From contig JBAYFX010000017.1 in assembly GCA_041666965.1 (NCBI GenBank), positions 1-15,882 on the forward strand: a DNA stretch of 15,882 nt, in the 5' to 3' direction. The stretch comes from JBAYFX01 sp041666965. Lineage in GTDB: Bacteria; Patescibacteriota; Microgenomatia; UBA12405. A model generated the notes under the pieces. That model was given only the letters and a program-made list of their open reading frames with translations. It did no database searches and had not been told where the DNA came from. The number at the start of each line of letters is the position of its first letter. Within the stretch, counting starts at the first letter, position 1. The translations under genes were made by a program, and so were the position numbers. Positions 6,233 to 12,318 of the stretch are shown here, piece after piece.

Positions 6233-8062
6233 ACCAAAGGACTGGAGGTGGAGCTTTTTGGCGACTTTGTCGGTACAGTTGTAGTAGCTGGCGCGGAAGG
6301 TGTAGCGGTAGACATTGTGAGTAGGGTCGGAATATTGGTCAATTATAGAGAGGGACCACAAATATTGAGGGTCAACGATATGTACGTATTTATTCAATAA
6401 CATTTGGGTGTCTTGGGGTTCGGTTAGGGTTATATTGGCGTCCAGGGTGATAATTTGACCGCTGAGTTCGACTACAGCCTGACTGAGCGGCAACGTTGAA
6501 GGAGGTGCGGAAACAAGAGACAAGTCGAGAGTTGGCAGCAGAGCAGTCAGGTCAATTTCAAAAATGTTTGGAGTTGAAGATAACTGGGGAATGTTTGTGT
6601 TAAGCCCGAGAGTTTTTTGGAGCTCAAGTAGGGTGTTGTTGATCTGATTTCGGTCATGGTGGTAGAAGGCCAGGCGAACAGATTCAATGAATTTATTATC
6701 AATTTTGTTAAACACCGTTCCGATTTCGAAAAACTGGGGGTTGGGGAGCTTGTAGCGCAAGTAACTGTCCAGTTGCGACAAGATGGAGGTGGTTAAGTTT
6801 TGGCGAAGATGGGGGTAATCGCTGTTTAAGGAGTTTTGAGTAGAAACCACGGTGGGGGGGTCGGCGGGGGTTTTAACCAAGGGCCAGGAGAGTACTTCAT
6901 CGTAACCCATCTCCACCATTTTTAACTTAAGAAAATTGGAGAGGGTGATAATGGGTGGAGTAATTGAGGGAAGAGGCAGGTTACTAATAGGCTCTGAGGT
7001 AGGAATTTTGTTATAACCCCAAAAACGCATAACTTCTTCAATTAAATCTTCCTCGAGATTTAAGTCGGGGCGGATGGTGGGTGGGGTAACCAAATTGTCG
7101 GTGATTTGACAGCCCAAATCCAGAAGAGATTGGGTAGCAAAAGATGTAGGAATTTCAATTCCGGCATAGGTGGAGGGGAGAGTTGGGTCAAAGGAAATTG
7201 AGGGGGAAGTGGCGGGTGTGGGGTAATAATCAAAGAGGGCTGAAGAGGCTTGTCCCCCGCAAAGAGAAATAATATTTGTCGCCAGATGGCTGAAGGCTTG
7301 AGTGATAAGATTTGGATCAAGATCTTTGTCGAGGCGAATTCCGGCTTCAGTAATAGTTTTTAAAAAGCGGGAGTCGGATTTGACCTGGGTCCGGTCATAA
7401 ACGGCCATTTCAATAATAATTTCGGTGGTATTAAGATCAATAGCACAAGCCTGACCGCCAAGAAAGCTGAGGGATAAGGGGATGGTGGGGCTGTTAACCA
7501 TTAGAATTCCCGGTTTAAGTTTGAGGGTAGTGCCGTCTAAGGTGGTAAATTCAGGGTAATGGGTGTTTAGTTCCCAAATTAAAGCAGAACCTGATTTGGC
7601 AGTGTCAAAGGCGTGGTTGGGGATGCCCCAATAAAGCATGGCAAAATTGGTCAGATCAACAATGGTGTTGACGGAATTTAATTGGTGGGCTTCAACAAAG
7701 GACCGAAGCCAGTCAGGTGAGGGAGAATTTTTTAAATTGGAAATTCTGAGAGCCATTACCCGCTTAACCTGGGCGGGAGCTGTTACTTCTATGGGAAGTG
7801 GTTCGGTTGAAGGTGGAGCTAGATTAAGTGGTGGTTGCTGAAGTGGAACTTGGTAGAGAACCGAGAGGTCGCGTGAGAGGCCGTAATAACCTAAACAGTC
7901 GCCCCGATTGACCTTAACGTCCAAGTCAAACACAAAGTCAGTATCAAGCGGTTCAAAATAGTTGGTGAAGTGACCAATAGAAGTTAGGTCGTCGCGGAGT
8001 TGATGGGGTTCTACATTTAACCCTGGAAGGAATTTTTTAAGGTGGGAGTAAATTAGTTTCAT
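6224..8062 (-). CDS. pheT: Phenylalanyl-tRNA synthetase beta subunit, short form
   Basis: The 612-residue beta subunit pairs with PheS to charge tRNA-Phe. B3/B4 editing-domain features are at about 95-280 (DLTNFAMLYWGIPNHAFD, 136-153). A B5 domain at about 285-355 ends in RPDLNLEEDLIEEVMRFWGY. A degenerate synthetase-like core spans about 370-505, and the C-terminal part (about 525-612) has an FDX-ACB-like pattern. Most bacterial PheT proteins are near 800 residues; here the EMAPII-type tRNA-binding domain expected at about 40-150 is absent, and the N-terminus runs directly into VKVNRGDCLGYYGLSRDL. The ATG overlaps the pheS stop as ATGA, implying coupled translation. The coding strand is C-rich and the protein is rich in Pro, Thr and Ser. 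Confidence 0.95.
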   Translation of the reverse strand: MKLIYSHLKKFLPGLNVEPHQLRDDLTSIGHFTNYFEPLDTDFVFDLDVKVNRGDCLGYYGLSRDLSVLYQVPLQQPPLNLAPPSTEPLPIEVTAPAQVKRVMALRISNLKNSPSPDWLRSFVEAHQLNSVNTIVDLTNFAMLYWGIPNHAFDTAKSGSALIWELNTHYPEFTTLDGTTLKLKPGILMVNSPTIPLSLSFLGGQACAIDLNTTEIIIEMAVYDRTQVKSDSRFLKTITEAGIRLDKDLDPNLITQAFSHLATNIISLCGGQASSALFDYYPTPATSPSISFDPTLPSTYAGIEIPTSFATQSLLDLGCQITDNLVTPPTIRPDLNLEEDLIEEVMRFWGYNKIPTSEPISNLPLPSITPPIITLSNFLKLKMVEMGYDEVLSWPLVKTPADPPTVVSTQNSLNSDYPHLRQNLTTSILSQLDSYLRYKLPNPQFFEIGTVFNKIDNKFIESVRLAFYHHDRNQINNTLLELQKTLGLNTNIPQLSSTPNIFEIDLTALLPTLDLSLVSAPPSTLPLSQAVVELSGQIITLDANITLTEPQDTQMLLNKYVHIVDPQYLWSLSIIDQYSDPTHNVYRYTFRASYYNCTDKVAKKLHLQSFGLL

Positions 8063-9060
8063 TTTAAATAAGGTTTGTAGGCTAAATTGCCTCCAAGTAA
8101 GGTACGGATGTCAGTAATTTTGAAGTTAGCCATGGCCCAACGGTCCAAACCCATGCCAAAAGCAAATCCCCGCCAGATTTTGGGGTCTATACCGGCAGCC
8201 TTTAAAACTAGGGGGTTGATTAGTCCGGCTCCACCCATTTCAATCCACCCGGCTCCTTTACATAGCGGGCAGCCCTTTCCTTTACATTGGAAACACTGCA
8301 TGTCTGGTCCCAGCCCCGGCTCAACTTCCGGGTAGTATTTACAGCGGTAGCGCACGACTACGTCTGGACCGTAGAGTGTTTTAAACATTAAATCAATGGT
8401 GCCAATTAAATCTTTCATGGTAATGCCTTTATCTACCACGACTGCTTGATATTGATGGAAAACGAAATGATTGCTCCGATTGACCTTTTCGTTGCGGTAG
8501 ACGGTTCCTGGGAAGGCTACTTTGAAGGGCGGCTTTTCCTGAGCCAACAGTCGGGCTTCAATGGCGCTGGTTTGGGTGCGGAGCAAATATTTTGGTTCCT
8601 GAATGTAAATACTGTCTTGCATGTCCCGGGCCGGATGATCGAGGGGGACGTTTAAACGCTGGAAGTTAAACTCGTCGGTTTCAATAATCGGACCGTTGTA
8701 AATAGAAAACCCAAGGTGGGAGAAAAGTTGGTTTAACTGAAGTTCGGTTTGGGTAATTGGATGAAGATGACCATACTTAGGAAGGCCCTCAATTATTTTG
8801 GTAGTGGTAGTATCTGGTTTGGTTGATGGGGTAAAAGTTTTGGAGCCAATAGCTTCCTCGATTTGTTTTTTAAGTTGATTTACGGCGGGGCCAAGAAGTT
8901 GTTTTTGATCTTGGGGTAAGTCTTTTAGCTCTAAAAATAAACTGCCCATAATCCCCTGTCGGCCCAAGTACTTAATCCGCAAAGTCTCTAGTTCTGAGGC
9001 GCTTGAAACCTGGTCTAATTCTTTTTCAAACTGATTGTAAATTTGTTTAGTGTCAATCAT
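8059..9060 (-). CDS. pheS: Phenylalanyl-tRNA synthetase alpha subunit
   Basis: The 333-residue catalytic subunit has an N-terminal coiled coil (1-75) and class II motif 1 at GHLHPIT (97-103). Motif 2 is FPGTVYRNE with NHFVFHQ (183-203), and motif 3 is GFAFGMGLDRWAM (298-310). Before the GWIEMGGAGL strand is a Cys4 insert, CFQCKGKGCPLC (Cys256, 259, 264, 267), likely to bind zinc; a similar insert occurs in some other bacterial PheS proteins. It is the first gene of the pheST operon and is preceded by a leader with a Phe-rich peptide and hairpins (9061-9228). No promoter-like hexamer or Shine-Dalgarno sequence sits directly before its ATG, in keeping with expression from the leader promoter. 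Confidence 0.98.
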   Translation of the reverse strand: MIDTKQIYNQFEKELDQVSSASELETLRIKYLGRQGIMGSLFLELKDLPQDQKQLLGPAVNQLKKQIEEAIGSKTFTPSTKPDTTTTKIIEGLPKYGHLHPITQTELQLNQLFSHLGFSIYNGPIIETDEFNFQRLNVPLDHPARDMQDSIYIQEPKYLLRTQTSAIEARLLAQEKPPFKVAFPGTVYRNEKVNRSNHFVFHQYQAVVVDKGITMKDLIGTIDLMFKTLYGPDVVVRYRCKYYPEVEPGLGPDMQCFQCKGKGCPLCKGAGWIEMGGAGLINPLVLKAAGIDPKIWRGFAFGMGLDRWAMANFKITDIRTLLGGNLAYKPYLK

Positions 9061-9067
9061 AGAATGT

Positions 9068-9083
9068 TTCGTCAGGGGACGGA
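9068..9083. repeat. Palindrome A in the pheS leader, imperfect
   Basis: TTCGTC (9068-9073) pairs with GACGGA (9078-9083) around AGGG, with one T:G pair. GTCAGGGGACGGATTGTGT at 9071-9089 repeats 9120-9138 with one difference, 49 bases apart. In the minus-strand RNA it sits immediately before the pheS start. Confidence 0.6.
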
Positions 9084-9114
9084 TTGTGTTTATTAGTCAG
9101 TTACTGATTGTACT

Positions 9115-9134
9115 AATCCGTCAGAGGACGGATT
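9115..9134. repeat. Palindrome B in the pheS leader, perfect
   Basis: AATCCGTC (9115-9122) and GACGGATT (9127-9134) form a perfect 8-bp stem around AGAG. In the minus-strand RNA its 3' arm could instead pair with AAUCCGUC of copy A (9085-9078), making two mutually exclusive folds in front of pheS. Confidence 0.75.
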
Positions 9135-9138
9135 GTGT

Positions 9139-9182
9139 CTTTAGGAAAAATTTGTCCTTGTAGTCCAAATTTTCACCTAAAG
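9139..9182 (-). promoter_or_regulatory. Attenuator-like hairpin at the end of the Phe leader ORF
   Basis: In the minus-strand RNA CUUUAGG (9182-9176) pairs with CCUAAAG (9145-9139) and AAAAUUUG (9173-9166) pairs with CAAAUUUU (9154-9147), 15 bp in all with a small internal loop. The 5' arm contains the last Phe codon and the stop codon of the leader peptide, so ribosome position would decide whether it forms. CUUUAG also occurs earlier in the leader ORF (9203-9198) and could compete for the same 3' arm. No U-tract follows, so it is not an ordinary terminator by itself. Confidence 0.65.
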
Positions 9183-9220
9183 AAACTAAAAAAGAATCTA
9201 AAGATGGGAGCAAAAGACAT
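9173..9220 (-). CDS. Phe-rich leader peptide of pheST
   Basis: ATG at 9220-9218 opens a 15-codon ORF, MSFAPIFRFFFSFFR, ending in TGA at 9175-9173. Seven of the fifteen residues are Phe, five of them in the last seven codons, which resembles the known Phe leader peptides of pheST and pheA attenuators in enterobacteria. The ATG lies about eight bases after the transcription start predicted from the promoter at 9235-9263, and the stop codon falls in the hairpin at 9139-9182. Slow translation when Phe-tRNA is scarce would change which hairpins form before pheS. Poly-T DNA makes Phe codons easily, so chance is possible; the combination of promoter, frame, stop position and downstream gene argues against it. 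Confidence 0.7.
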   Translation of the reverse strand: MSFAPIFRFFFSFFR

Positions 9221-9234
9221 ATTAGTCACAAGGG

Positions 9235-9263
9235 ATGTTAACACTAGGGTAAAATAGCGTCAA
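9235..9263 (-). promoter_or_regulatory. Promoter of the pheST leader transcript
   Basis: On the minus strand TTGACG (9263-9258) and TAACAT (9240-9235) are separated by exactly 17 bases. The expected start is near 9228, giving a leader of about 168 nt before pheS. The divergent queH -10 box (9250-9255) lies inside the spacer, so the two promoters share the same DNA. Confidence 0.7.
9250..9255 (+). promoter_or_regulatory. -10 box of queH
   Basis: TAAAAT ends nine bases before ATG 9265, giving a predicted 5' UTR of about three bases. No strong -35 is seen. It is embedded in the opposing pheST leader promoter. Confidence 0.4.
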
Positions 9264-9264
9264 G

Positions 9265-9816
9265 ATGAGTATTTTGGTTCATACCTGTTGTGCTGACTGT
9301 TTGCTTCACCTGGTGGAGGGTTTGGAGGGTAAGGCAGATAAAGAAGAAATTGTGGTTTATTTTGATAATCCCAATATTCATCCCCGCTCGGAAGTGTTGT
9401 CAAGATTAATTGCGGTTAATAAGGTGGCCCTAGATTTAGGAGTTAATAAAGTAATTGTGGCCGACTGGGAACCAAAAAAATACTTTGAGGCGATTGGGGA
9501 GAATACAAGAAAACCGGCTAGGTGTGAAAATTGTTTAAAATTAAGAATGTCTAGATTGTTTAAAAAAGCCCAAGAGTTGGGAACAAAAGCAGTTACAAGT
9601 ACTATGCTAACCAGTAATTATTTGAACTCCAAAATGATTGAGAAATATGGTCAGGAGTTAGCAAAAGACACTGGTATTGAGTTGGTTGTTCCCAAAAAGG
9701 GTGGCGGACAATGTAAGCACATTGGGTTTTACAAACAAAACTATTGCGGGTGTGTCTATTCCCTACGGGAGAGAATGGAGGAGAAGTACTTTACTCCAAA
9801 ATCCCATCAAGGTTAG
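9265..9816 (+). CDS. queH: Epoxyqueuosine reductase QueH
   Basis: The 183-residue protein matches QueH (DUF208), the non-cobalamin enzyme that reduces epoxyqueuosine to queuosine in tRNA. Its signatures are the N-terminal HTCCADC (6-12), the CENC pair (Cys87, Cys90) and the C-terminal QNYCGCVYSLRER with Cys161 and Cys163. These cysteines hold an Fe-S cluster and a second metal site in the family. TSTMLTSNYLNSKMIEKYG is also typical. Substrates would be tRNAs with GUN anticodons, such as the tRNA-Asp at 49. No other queuosine genes are in the window. The 3' end overlaps convergent ndk by 26 bases. Confidence 0.94.
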   Translation: MSILVHTCCADCLLHLVEGLEGKADKEEIVVYFDNPNIHPRSEVLSRLIAVNKVALDLGVNKVIVADWEPKKYFEAIGENTRKPARCENCLKLRMSRLFKKAQELGTKAVTSTMLTSNYLNSKMIEKYGQELAKDTGIELVVPKKGGGQCKHIGFYKQNYCGCVYSLRERMEEKYFTPKSHQG

Positions 9817-10402
9817 CGTCGTAGATAATGGCTTCAGCAACTAAACGATAATTGAGTATTTCTTCAGGGGTAAACCAAATTGGGATTTCTTTTTGGGCTT
9901 CTTCCAAAGTACCTGAAGCATGAACGATATTTCTAACGGCGCGGCGATCGGTGTCGGCGGCGCGATATGAATCAATGGTGTAGTCACCGCGAATTGTTCC
10001 GGGGACTGAGGTTAGTGGTTCTGTGCCACCGTTTACTTTTCTAACAACTCCGATTGCGTTCATACCTTGCCAAACCATGGGTACAACAGGACCGCTACTT
10101 AGAAATTGAACTAATTGTTTTCTTACAGCTTCAGCTAATTCAATTGGGTCTTCAGTAGGAGGGGTTAAACCTTTAGCCTTCCAAGCTTCAATGGATTTTG
10201 TACCAGTTTTAAGCGCCCATTCAGGATCAATAGAATAATGGGTTAAAGCCATGTCTTTGTTGGGGATTACCATTTTAATTGCGACTAGTTTGAGGCCACA
10301 TTGTTCATAACGCTTAATCACTTCGCCGATTAGTCCTCTCTGGACACCGTCTGGTTTAATAATGACTAAAGTTTGTTCCTGTTTATTATCGTAATTGATC
10401 AT
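9791..10402 (-). CDS. ndk: Nucleoside diphosphate kinase, enlarged form
   Basis: Ndk moves the gamma phosphate between nucleoside triphosphates and diphosphates through a phospho-His. KPDGVQRGLIGEVIKRYE (16-33), PMVWQGMNAIGVVRKVNG, PGTIRGDYTID and the catalytic His161 in NIVHASGT are present. At 203 residues it is well above the usual 130-150. Extra sequence lies at about 57-98 (between the HYS helix and the VQFLSSGPVVPMV strand), in a short YRAADTDRRAV insert before the catalytic His, and in a C-terminal tail IPIWFTPEEILNYRLVAEAIIYDANLDG. These may alter oligomer contacts, which is inference. Start ATG 10402; its promoter is not clear. It is divergent from the ArsR-type gene. Confidence 0.95.
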   Translation of the reverse strand: MINYDNKQEQTLVIIKPDGVQRGLIGEVIKRYEQCGLKLVAIKMVIPNKDMALTHYSIDPEWALKTGTKSIEAWKAKGLTPPTEDPIELAEAVRKQLVQFLSSGPVVPMVWQGMNAIGVVRKVNGGTEPLTSVPGTIRGDYTIDSYRAADTDRRAVRNIVHASGTLEEAQKEIPIWFTPEEILNYRLVAEAIIYDANLDGILE

Positions 10403-10450
10403 GGAAGTATGGTGACATAAATATCTAAAAAGACAATAGGTAAACTACTT

Positions 10451-10478
10451 TATTATATTGATATAAGACGATATAATA
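10451..10478. promoter_or_regulatory. Inverted repeat, candidate operator of the ArsR-type regulator
   Basis: TATTATAT (10451-10458) and ATATAATA (10471-10478) are a perfect 8-bp inverted repeat with a 12-base spacer. The right arm contains the TATAAT -10 box of the downstream regulator (10472-10477), so a bound repressor dimer would block its own promoter. AT-rich palindromes arise easily by chance, so this is a moderate call. Confidence 0.45.
10472..10477 (+). promoter_or_regulatory. -10 box of the ArsR-type gene
   Basis: A perfect TATAAT ends six bases before ATG 10484, with TTTATT 17 bases upstream as a poor -35. Leaderless spacing. Confidence 0.55.
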
Positions 10479-10483
10479 GAATT

Positions 10484-10783
10484 ATGGATAAAATATTCCG
10501 AGCCCTGGCTGACAAAAACCGCCGACTGATTTTGACCCTACTAAAAGAAAGCCAGTTGACTGTCGGAGAAATTGTTAAAAAACTACCAGTGGGGCAGGCA
10601 ACAGTGTCAACTCATTTGTCAATTCTACTTAAAGCAAAGTTGGTTAATTTTGAAGCAAAAGGAAAAAACAGAATTTACTCAATGAATATGGAGGTGTGGA
10701 ACGAACTTATCAAACATTTACAAAAATTCACTACGAGTACAGACACCAGAATTCCAGATGAAATAATTCTTCGGAGAAAATAG
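10484..10783 (+). CDS. ArsR-family winged-helix transcriptional regulator
   Basis: The 99-residue protein is a compact ArsR/SmtB-type wHTH: FRALADKNRRLILTLL (5-20) is the family's first helix pair, LTVGEIVKKLPVGQATVSTHLSILLKAKLV (25-54) the helix-turn-helix, and VNFEAKGKNRIYSMN the beta wing. No cysteines are present, so the usual alpha3 CxC metal site is absent and metal sensing is unlikely; another ligand or none may be used. The target may be its own promoter, through the inverted repeat at 10451-10478, and possibly the following LysM gene or divergent ndk. The LysM gene has its own promoter. Confidence 0.88.
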   Translation: MDKIFRALADKNRRLILTLLKESQLTVGEIVKKLPVGQATVSTHLSILLKAKLVNFEAKGKNRIYSMNMEVWNELIKHLQKFTTSTDTRIPDEIILRRK

Positions 10784-10794
10784 CCCAATAGCCT

Positions 10795-10823
10795 TTGACT
10801 ATAGGACAGAGATCATGTATTTT
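10795..10823 (+). promoter_or_regulatory. Promoter of the LysM gene
   Basis: TTGACT (10795-10800), a 17-base spacer and TATTTT (10818-10823) are followed after five bases by ATG 10829. This is the best full promoter of the leaderless type in the window and sets the start at 10829, not the TTG at 10823, which falls in the -10 box. Confidence 0.7.
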
Positions 10824-10828
10824 TGATT

Positions 10829-11479
10829 ATGGCTGAAGAAAATACCCCAAAAAGAAAATGGAGCGAAGAAACAATTAGTATGATTTTAGGACTAGCCATG
10901 GTGCTACTGGTTTCGGCCATAGTTATTCGGGTAGTAGACCGTAATAAGGGAAAAATTGATATTCCGGGAGTGTCTATTGAAAACAATGGTGCTTTGAAAC
11001 TGGAAAGTGGAACGGGCAGTGAAAGTAACAAGCCAACTCAAGAAAACGAAAATAAAGAAACCGCCGGTAACAGTGAGGTCAAAACTGGTACTTACACGGT
11101 AAAAAGTGGAGACAGTTTATGGAAAATTGCCAGTACTCACCTAAATAATGGTTATCGGTGGACTGAAATTGCCCGTTTAAATAAAATTACCAACCCGGGG
11201 GTTATTTGGTCGGGAATGAAATTAATAATGCCGGTTGAGGAAAAACAGGTGGTGGCAGAAGAGAAAAAATTACCGGTGATGGGTAAAGATTATGTGGTAA
11301 CTCGCGGCGACAATTTATGGAAAATTGCGGTAGCCGCATATGGGGATGGGTATCAGTGGCCCAAAATTTGGGAAGCAAATAAAAAAATAGTGGCACAACC
11401 AGGCAGTCTGGAAATTGGCATGAAACTGACAATTCCAGAGCTGGAGGATATGGGAGATGGGAAGGGAGTGATAAAATAA
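10829..11479 (+). CDS. Membrane-anchored protein with two LysM domains
   Basis: The 216-residue protein has a short basic cytoplasmic N-terminus and one membrane helix at about 16-36 (ISMILGLAMVLLVSAIVIRVV). A polar Ser/Thr/Glu/Asn-rich linker (50-85) and two LysM repeats follow: TYTVKSGDSLWKIASTHL to GMKLIMP (88-135) and DYVVTRGDNLWKIAVAAY to GMKLTIP (154-203). LysM binds N-acetylglucosamine-containing glycans such as peptidoglycan, so this probably links the membrane to the cell wall. No catalytic domain is fused. Its stop is six bases before tRNA-Gly, whose candidate -10 overlaps its last codons. Confidence 0.92.
   Translation: MAEENTPKRKWSEETISMILGLAMVLLVSAIVIRVVDRNKGKIDIPGVSIENNGALKLESGTGSESNKPTQENENKETAGNSEVKTGTYTVKSGDSLWKIASTHLNNGYRWTEIARLNKITNPGVIWSGMKLIMPVEEKQVVAEEKKLPVMGKDYVVTRGDNLWKIAVAAYGDGYQWPKIWEANKKIVAQPGSLEIGMKLTIPELEDMGDGKGVIK
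11472..11477 (+). promoter_or_regulatory. Candidate -10 box of tRNA-Gly
   Basis: TAAAAT overlaps the last codons of the LysM gene and ends eight bases before the tRNA 5' end. No -35 is seen, so the tRNA may instead be processed from the LysM transcript. Confidence 0.35.
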
Positions 11480-11485
11480 ATCCGT

Positions 11486-11559
11486 GCGGGTATGGTTTAG
11501 TGGTAAAACGAGTCCTTCCCAAGGATTAGTCGAGGGTCCGATTCCCTCTACCCGCTCCA
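11486..11559 (+). tRNA. tRNA-Gly (anticodon CCC), CCA encoded
   Basis: The acceptor GCGGGTA (11486-11492) pairs with TACCCGC (11549-11555), the discriminator is T11556, and CCA follows at 11557-11559. The anticodon loop TTCCCAA gives CCC for GGG codons. The T-arm is GAGGG-TCCGATT-CCCTC. It is the only one of the three tRNAs here with an encoded CCA. Confidence 0.96.
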
Positions 11560-11573
11560 AAGGTAGAAAATCT

Positions 11574-12299
11574 TTATGACTTTTGAAACGAAAGTCTCCA
11601 ATAATTTCCTTTTATCAACTCTTTGACTTCAATATTTTTAGTGTTACTTGGTAGTAGTTTAATAGGGGGTTTTGTGGCTTGACCCGTTTTAAAAAATTTC
11701 TTTACGAACGGAATCCATTTGAAAGTATCAAAAAAATTATCTGTTTCGTCGACTATGGTTATATATACACCCGGTTTTGCAACGCGAACCATCTCTTCAA
11801 TAGCTTTCTTTTTATTATTAAAAAAATTTACACCCCCTACGTGGAACACAATGTCAAAAGTATTGTCTTTAAATGGTAGATTTTCAGCCTCAGTTTGAAG
11901 TAAATATAATTGTTTTTTAGAGTGTCGAAAATTTTTTAGACATTTGCTTAACATACCGTGGGAGATATCTACACCAAAATAAGAGGCCCCACTGGGTAAT
12001 ATTTGGATATTAATGCCAGTACCGATTGATACTTCCAGTACCTTATCTTTTGATTTGACTTTTACTTTTTCAAGAAATTCTTCTCTGGCTCTTTTTTCTC
12101 CCCCGTAGAACCGAAAGAAAACCCATGAACCAAAGTCATAAAGTTTTGCTATCAAGTTGTAAAATCTAGTGTATTTTTTATTATCACCCTCTAAGTTAGA
12201 GTTTGGAGTGAAAACAATAATATTATCTTGAACTTTGTATCTTAAGTTAGGTTGTAGAAGTTTTACACATTCCTGAAAACGAGTGTTTTTTGTTTTCAT
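11574..12299 (-). CDS. Class I SAM-dependent methyltransferase
   Basis: The 241-residue protein has a Methyltransf_11/UbiE-like core. Motif I is VLEVSIGTG (87-95), the acidic SAM ribose contact is Asp111 in YFGVDISHGML, and AENLPFKDNTFDIVFHVGG (138-156) is the motif II region. RVAKPGVYITIVDETD follows. It retains a N-terminal extension of about 45 residues of no recognised family. The substrate is unknown. Its minus coding strand is purine-rich and AT-rich, unlike the C-rich coding strands of pheST and of the ligase on the same strand, which may mean it arrived or inverted recently. It ends 15 bases after tRNA-Gly. Confidence 0.85.
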   Translation of the reverse strand: MKTKNTRFQECVKLLQPNLRYKVQDNIIVFTPNSNLEGDNKKYTRFYNLIAKLYDFGSWVFFRFYGGEKRAREEFLEKVKVKSKDKVLEVSIGTGINIQILPSGASYFGVDISHGMLSKCLKNFRHSKKQLYLLQTEAENLPFKDNTFDIVFHVGGVNFFNNKKKAIEEMVRVAKPGVYITIVDETDNFFDTFKWIPFVKKFFKTGQATKPPIKLLPSNTKNIEVKELIKGNYWRLSFQKS

Positions 12300-12309
12300 T
12301 TAATTTCCG

Positions 12310-12318
12310 AGTATAGCA
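12310..12318 (-). promoter_or_regulatory. Extended -10 promoter of the methyltransferase
   Basis: On the minus strand TGCTATACT (12318-12310) is an extended -10 element that ends ten bases before the ATG at 12299. No good -35 is seen, which the TG extension may offset. Confidence 0.5.

Noticed and set aside
7060..7320. Proline-rich minus-strand ORF within pheT
   Set aside because: It is a frame shadow in the C-rich pheT coding strand with no recognisable domain.
9071..9138. CRISPR-like direct repeats
   Set aside because: Only two copies of a palindromic unit, with further dispersed copies elsewhere and no cas genes.
9061..9264. T-box riboswitch before pheST
   Set aside because: No T-box AGGGUGGNACCGCG-like sequence or specifier stem is present; the Phe-rich ORF explains the leader better.
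11315..11560. Minus-strand ORF of 81 residues across tRNA-Gly
   Set aside because: The VEGIGPSTNPWEG stretch is antisense tRNA-Gly and the rest is a shadow of the LysM gene.
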